Notes under the pieces: generated by a model
Seen by the model: only the letters and a program-made list of their open reading frames with translations
The model's database searches: none
What the model was told of the DNA's origin: nothing
Translations under genes and position numbers: made by a program
Shown here: one piece after another, positions 60,657 through 64,000 of the stretch
How the letters are laid out: each line of letters opens with the position of its first letter
Position numbering within the stretch: the first letter of the stretch is position 1
Source: Aporhodopirellula aestuarii
Lineage (GTDB): Bacteria > Planctomycetota > Planctomycetia > Pirellulales > Pirellulaceae
Length of the DNA: 64,000 nucleotides
Direction: 5' to 3'
Assembly (NCBI RefSeq): GCF_023701485.1
Contig: NZ_JAMQBK010000035.1
Location: forward strand, 1-64,000

Positions 60657-62681
60657 ATGCCTGCCCGCTTTGCACGAATCAACCCTGTCCGAACGAAGTC
60701 AGCTCGTAAACGCACTGCGCGTCAGATGCTGTTCGCGTGCGTCACTGCCGTCACGGTCGGCGCTGCGCCATCGGCATCGGCGTGCTGTTTGACGGATTGG
60801 TTGTACGGACGCCAGCCTGCCTATGCGGTCGCTCCGGCCGTGGTTCCTGCGCCGGTGCCGATCACGACCGGACAACCGGTGAGCCCTTACGCGGCCTCCT
60901 ACACGCCATACACCGCCGGTTACACCCCGCTGGTTACCGCGGCAGCGCCTAATTCGACCGTCCTACCGTTGGCCGGGCGGAGTATCTATTCGCCGTCGCC
61001 CTATGCGGTTCAGCGTCCCGCCTACGGTGCCGTGCCGCTGGACAATCCATCGGTCTACACCGGTCAACCGATTATCGCCGGCTACCGCGGTGTCGCGTCG
61101 GCTGGCAGTTCGATCTACGGGACCGGGAATCTGTACCCGAACAATTACGCGTCGGCATCGCCATCGGTCGTTGGTCAACCGGTGACGTCCTACCGACCTG
61201 ACTTAAATTCGACGGTTGCATTGCCCGTTAACCGGGTCTATCCGACTCCCGTACGCAGCGGTCTGGCCCGCTTTTTTAATTCGTTGCTCGGGACCGGTTA
61301 CCGGACTTCGTATTACACCGCACCGATCACTTACTACCGTCCCGCCACCACCCTCGATCCCGTGACGGGAACGACCGTCACTGTCCAGCAACCCTGCACG
61401 TCGACGGTTCAGCAGCTCCAACGCACTCCTTATGCCACGTTGCAGCCGGCTCCTTTGTCGGGGGCGACGGCAATGGGAAGCTCCTCGTTTGGGATCAATC
61501 CGGCAACGGGCATCGATGCATGTAGCGCACAAGCTCCCTACGACCCGACGGGATCGCTCTACGGTGCATCGCCAATTCCGAGCACGACGACTCCTGGGGG
61601 ATTGAGTCCGATCGGCGGTTACGATTCCAACGGGTTCAATTCCGCACCGACGAGCGGACTTAATGGCAGCGGAGATCTGCAGCCGGTTTCGCCACCGACG
61701 CTACCGTCGACATCCACTTTTTCGGCCCGGCCAAATTACTCTTCGCCGAGCTACACCGCACCAAGTTACTCCGCCCCTGTTTATTCCGAACCGAGTTACA
61801 GCTCGCCGAGTTATTCCGATCCGGGGTATTCGGGATCGGGAAACGCCGATACCAACGTCAGTCCGCTGACGGGCAGTTCGCAGACTTATCGGCAAGAGTT
61901 TGATGCCGATCGCGAACCGTTCCCGGCGCCTTCAATCAGTTCGGCACGACCATCCTCCGAAGAAGTTGATTCAAAGGCGGCTGATGAAGCATGGCGACAA
62001 GGATACGAGGCCGGACGAGCGGCACTGCAAAAGGAAGCCGAATCCAAACGTGAATCGCAGTATTCGCCATACAGTGCACCGGAGAATTCGTCTGACCCGT
62101 ATGGTGACTCGAATGGTTCCAATGACGATCGAGAGACCGATCAGTCGACACCGAATTCGTATTACCAACTCAATCCGCCTGCCAACACGCGTCCGTCGAC
62201 CGATGAGGCCGATGACGCCGAACGGCGGACCCGGTGGCAACGCGAACGTGATGAGCAAGATTTGCGAGAATTGACGACAGGCATCCAACGTAGCCGTTAC
62301 GGCAGCCAGTTCGTGACCGGTACCGAGCAGTCGGCACCTCGCGTGCGACCGATTCCGGCTCCTGAAGACTATCGCAACCCGTTCGAGACGACCGAGCGAT
62401 TGAAGGCCCCCGATCTGTTACCTGCTTTGCCGCCACCGACGACGCAATTCAATCGCGGTGTCGAACGCTCGTCGGGTTATTCGAACGAGCAACGGCTCAG
62501 CGTTCCGGTGCGGGAAGCGTCGGTGCAAGGGCCACAGGATCGCGTGCCAACGCGTTCTTACTCCGAAAACCGCGCCGTGATCAGCCAACCGGCTGCCGAG
62601 CCTGCTCCCCGTGCCAACGCGTGGCAGAACAAGATCCGCAGCCAAGCTCAAGAGTCCGGTTGGTACGCCAAAGACCGCTAG
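60657..62681 (+). CDS. Secreted Tyr/Pro/Ser-rich low-complexity protein
   Basis: A 674-residue exported protein. The N-terminus is basic, then AVTVGAAPSASACC gives the signal peptide end, followed by LTDWLYGRQPAYAVAPAVVP, a segment type common at the N-terminus of planctomycete Tyr/Pro-rich surface proteins. The mature chain is rich in Tyr, Pro, Ser, Thr and Asn. At about 61730-61840 it has a short Ser-Tyr-Ser-x-Pro repeat (PSYSAPVYSEPSYSSPSYS). The C-terminal 250 residues are charged and polar (DEAWRQGYEAGRAALQKEAE). No enzyme motif is seen. It could be a cross-linked wall or adhesive component, by composition only. ATG 60657 precedes the signal region. Confidence 0.72.
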   Translation: MPARFARINPVRTKSARKRTARQMLFACVTAVTVGAAPSASACCLTDWLYGRQPAYAVAPAVVPAPVPITTGQPVSPYAASYTPYTAGYTPLVTAAAPNSTVLPLAGRSIYSPSPYAVQRPAYGAVPLDNPSVYTGQPIIAGYRGVASAGSSIYGTGNLYPNNYASASPSVVGQPVTSYRPDLNSTVALPVNRVYPTPVRSGLARFFNSLLGTGYRTSYYTAPITYYRPATTLDPVTGTTVTVQQPCTSTVQQLQRTPYATLQPAPLSGATAMGSSSFGINPATGIDACSAQAPYDPTGSLYGASPIPSTTTPGGLSPIGGYDSNGFNSAPTSGLNGSGDLQPVSPPTLPSTSTFSARPNYSSPSYTAPSYSAPVYSEPSYSSPSYSDPGYSGSGNADTNVSPLTGSSQTYRQEFDADREPFPAPSISSARPSSEEVDSKAADEAWRQGYEAGRAALQKEAESKRESQYSPYSAPENSSDPYGDSNGSNDDRETDQSTPNSYYQLNPPANTRPSTDEADDAERRTRWQRERDEQDLRELTTGIQRSRYGSQFVTGTEQSAPRVRPIPAPEDYRNPFETTERLKAPDLLPALPPPTTQFNRGVERSSGYSNEQRLSVPVREASVQGPQDRVPTRSYSENRAVISQPAAEPAPRANAWQNKIRSQAQESGWYAKDR

Positions 62682-62895
62682 AGCAGTCGTAGTTCTGTTG
62701 TAGCCACCGTCGCCAGACGGTCGACCACGTTCTGGCGAATGTTCGCGACCTATCAAGAGCCTGCGATTCATCCACAAATGCTCTGGGAAGCGTTTGTCGG
62801 TAAAACTTCTTCGGCGTTCCTCTTGGAACACCGCTTGGTCTCTCGCCCCGCGTGAGCCATCAATCAGGGGACATTGATTGTTATAGTGCTCTTTT

Positions 62896-63086
62896 TAGCG
62901 GAATGGCGCAAGCCGTCCGGTCCCGCGTTACCGAACGGCTTGCAGGCTGTTGATTTAGTGAGCCGTAGGCGCTAGCCGCGGGCCTAACGGCTACGATGCG
63001 CGCAGTGGACGCCCGCAGCTAGCGCTGTCGGCTCACTCACGTTTGCGAAACGCCTAAAACAACAGCCCGCTTGCGCCGTTCCGCTA
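62896..63086. repeat. Palindromic repeat interrupted by a small hairpin element
   Basis: The outer arms TAGCGGAATGGCGCAAGCC (from 62896) and GGCTTGCGCC...CCGCTA (to 63086) belong to the repeat family also seen at 6786-6985. They are interrupted by 125 bp (62944-63068). Joining the sequence at the duplicated GCTTGC restores a near-perfect 26-bp inverted repeat with loop CCCGCGTT. Confidence 0.8.
62944..63068. mobile_element. Candidate MITE-like 125-bp palindromic insertion
   Basis: A 125-bp segment beginning AGGCTGTTG and ending CAACAGCCC (terminal inverted repeats with one mismatch). Internally GTGAGCCGTAGGCGCTAGCC and its near reverse complement (GCTAGCGCTGTCGGCTCAC) form a large hairpin. 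It is flanked on both sides by GCTTGC (62938-62943 and 63069-63074), consistent with a 6-bp target duplication. It encodes no protein; a transposase in trans would be required. Confidence 0.65.
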
Positions 63087-63528
63087 CTTTTGAAATCCCC
63101 GAGTCATTAAATCAATGGCCCTCGATTGATAAGGAGACCGCTGTGTCGATGCCCACAAGGTGATTTGGATACAGCCGCGAGGGGTGCCTTTTCAAGGGCG
63201 TGCTTTCTCTTTTGCCGCTCTCTGATCTCGACTTGCTGCCGCGTCTTGGATCTCAGCCGAGCCTTGCGGGGCGTTGTCTCGTCGCGAGCGTCTTGCTTTT
63301 CGGCCCGCATGGCGGTTGATCGTCAGTGGACCCGTTTTTCCTCTGTCCCGTGGTCCAGCTACGGTCCAACAGTCCAGCTCCGGGGCAGCGTCTCCGCTAC
63401 TGGGGGGTGGAATAGCGGAAGAAAATCTGTCGTCCCCCGCTCGCCTGTGTAAACTGCCTATCTTGCGAGGGGCTGCCTCGATTACGCCGATTGTTCTGCA
63501 TCCACTGAATCTGCCGCCGAAATCTACT

Positions 63529-64000
63529 ATGTCTGCTGAAAACGATCCCCACCCACGCCTGCTCAGAAGCTGGTTTTCACGGTCTCGCAGTGCATCCGCC
63601 CGGAAATCGTCGTCGAAAATGAAACGTCGGCGTCTGTTCGAATCGCTTGAAAATCGCCAATTGCTTGCCACCGATGTCTTTGCGTCGGCTGGGGGCCAAA
63701 GCCTCAATGTGATGTTGGACGGGTCGGAGTTGGTGGTCGTGGGCAGCACCAGCGGCGAACTCTTGCGGCAGGAATCGTCAACCATCGATTCACTGCGAGT
63801 GGTCGGCTCAGACGGTGACGATACGCTCGTGCTCGATTACAGCGGCGGATTCATCGGCACGCCGATCGCCTTCGAAGGCGGCGGTCAGTCGACAACGGCT
63901 GGCGATTCCATCGAACTACTTGGCGGTGATATCGACGGGGCAGCAGCCGATTCCATCACGCACACATTCATCAACGAAAACGACGGCTCGATCGCGATCG
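63529..64000 (+). CDS. LEPR-type large surface protein, 5' part (cut by window end)
   Basis: An open frame from ATG 63529 that runs off the window, 157 codons seen. After a basic, Ser/Arg-rich lead (about 30 residues) comes MKRRRLFESLENRQLLATDV, a clear LEPR-xLL-type motif (residues about 33-52) found at the N-terminus of very large planctomycete surface and exported proteins. The part after it (VVGSDGDDTLVLDYSGGFIG) looks like a calcium-binding-type or cadherin/dockerin-associated beta-repeat region. The full length is unknown. An ORF on the opposite strand at 63192-63785 overlaps it but lacks any family similarity. Confidence 0.82.
   Translation, partial: MSAENDPHPRLLRSWFSRSRSASARKSSSKMKRRRLFESLENRQLLATDVFASAGGQSLNVMLDGSELVVVGSTSGELLRQESSTIDSLRVVGSDGDDTLVLDYSGGFIGTPIAFEGGGQSTTAGDSIELLGGDIDGAAADSITHTFINENDGSIAI

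Larger units (their letters stand above)
62682..63528. other. 847-bp intergenic region with hairpins and a nested repeat
   Basis: Holds a hairpin TCGCCAGA (62710-62717) with TCTGGCGA (62731-62738), which may terminate the preceding gene, and the nested palindromic elements at 62896-63086 (separate entries). Open frames at 63126-63452 (plus) and 63192-63785 (minus) have no recognisable product and the latter is antisense to the next gene. The part before 63529 should hold the promoter of the LEPR-type gene. Confidence 0.65.

Noticed and set aside
63192-63785. 197-residue minus-strand frame near the right end
   Set aside because: Antisense to the LEPR-type gene start, Arg/Ser-rich, no signal peptide or family match.

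Overview
The window reads as chromosomal DNA from a planctomycete, most likely a marine Pirellulaceae (Rhodopirellula-like) bacterium. The evidence is the family content: a DUF1549/DUF1553 protein with a planctomycete-type cytochrome c motif next to a DUF1501 Tat-exported protein, a secreted sulfatase, a Tat-exported Gfo/Idh/MocA oxidoreductase, secreted proteins carrying LEPR-like N-terminal motifs (positions 10897 and 63529), and many lineage-restricted secreted proteins. Genes are moderately GC-rich, use ATG and GTG starts and often lack strong Shine-Dalgarno sites. I found no rRNA, tRNA, CRISPR array, prophage or transposase gene.

Layout. 1-6.5 kb: a heptamer tandem array abutting a minus-strand group (DUF1549/cytochrome, DUF1501, sodium:solute symporter). 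6.5-7.06 kb: two direct copies of a hairpin repeat. 7.06-13.4 kb: LolD-like ATPase, DUF58 protein, alpha/beta hydrolase, a protein with a methyltransferase-like motif, and a large subtilisin-like protease with C-terminal repeats. 13.4-23.2 kb: double M16 peptidase, Rieske protein, MogA/MoaB, orotate phosphoribosyltransferase, a secreted beta-rich protein, a CrtI-type desaturase and a GH5 hydrolase with an inserted domain. 23.3-31.1 kb: a four-gene operon in which every junction overlaps by 4 bp, encoding a MoxR AAA+ ATPase, a bpX2-like protein, a vWA-like/beta-propeller protein and a bpX6-like/helical-repeat/propeller protein. This matches the MoxR-vWA-beta-propeller 'ternary' systems proposed from comparative genomics to act in biological conflict, and it is the most interesting locus here.

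31.2-41.2 kb: S46 peptidase, SprT-like metallopeptidase, sulfatase divergent from an oxidoreductase, leucine-rich-repeat lipoprotein and two unknown proteins. 41.3-48.3 kb: an export-like cluster made of a TolC-type lipoprotein divergent from a GAF-HlyD protein, a HlyD adaptor and an M50 protease with an adaptor-like C-terminus, with no recognisable pump. 48.5-53.8 kb: a multidomain esterase, a His-rich secreted protein and the MobA-MoeA pair. 53.9-57.4 kb: a three-enzyme fusion (fatty acyl-AMP ligase, acyl carrier protein, alpha-oxoamine synthase), probably making a long-chain amino-ketone lipid. 57.5-64 kb: two lineage-specific secreted proteins, a Trm112-like protein, a quinone reductase overlapping hisI, a small palindromic element apparently inserted into another palindromic repeat, and the start of a large LEPR-type surface protein cut by the window edge.

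Functions interlock loosely. The sulfatase, GH5, esterases, symporter and cytochrome-linked DUF1501 pair fit polysaccharide scavenging. MogA, MoeA and MobA serve molybdenum cofactor synthesis. The LEPR-like proteins fit a cell surface rich in large repeat proteins.
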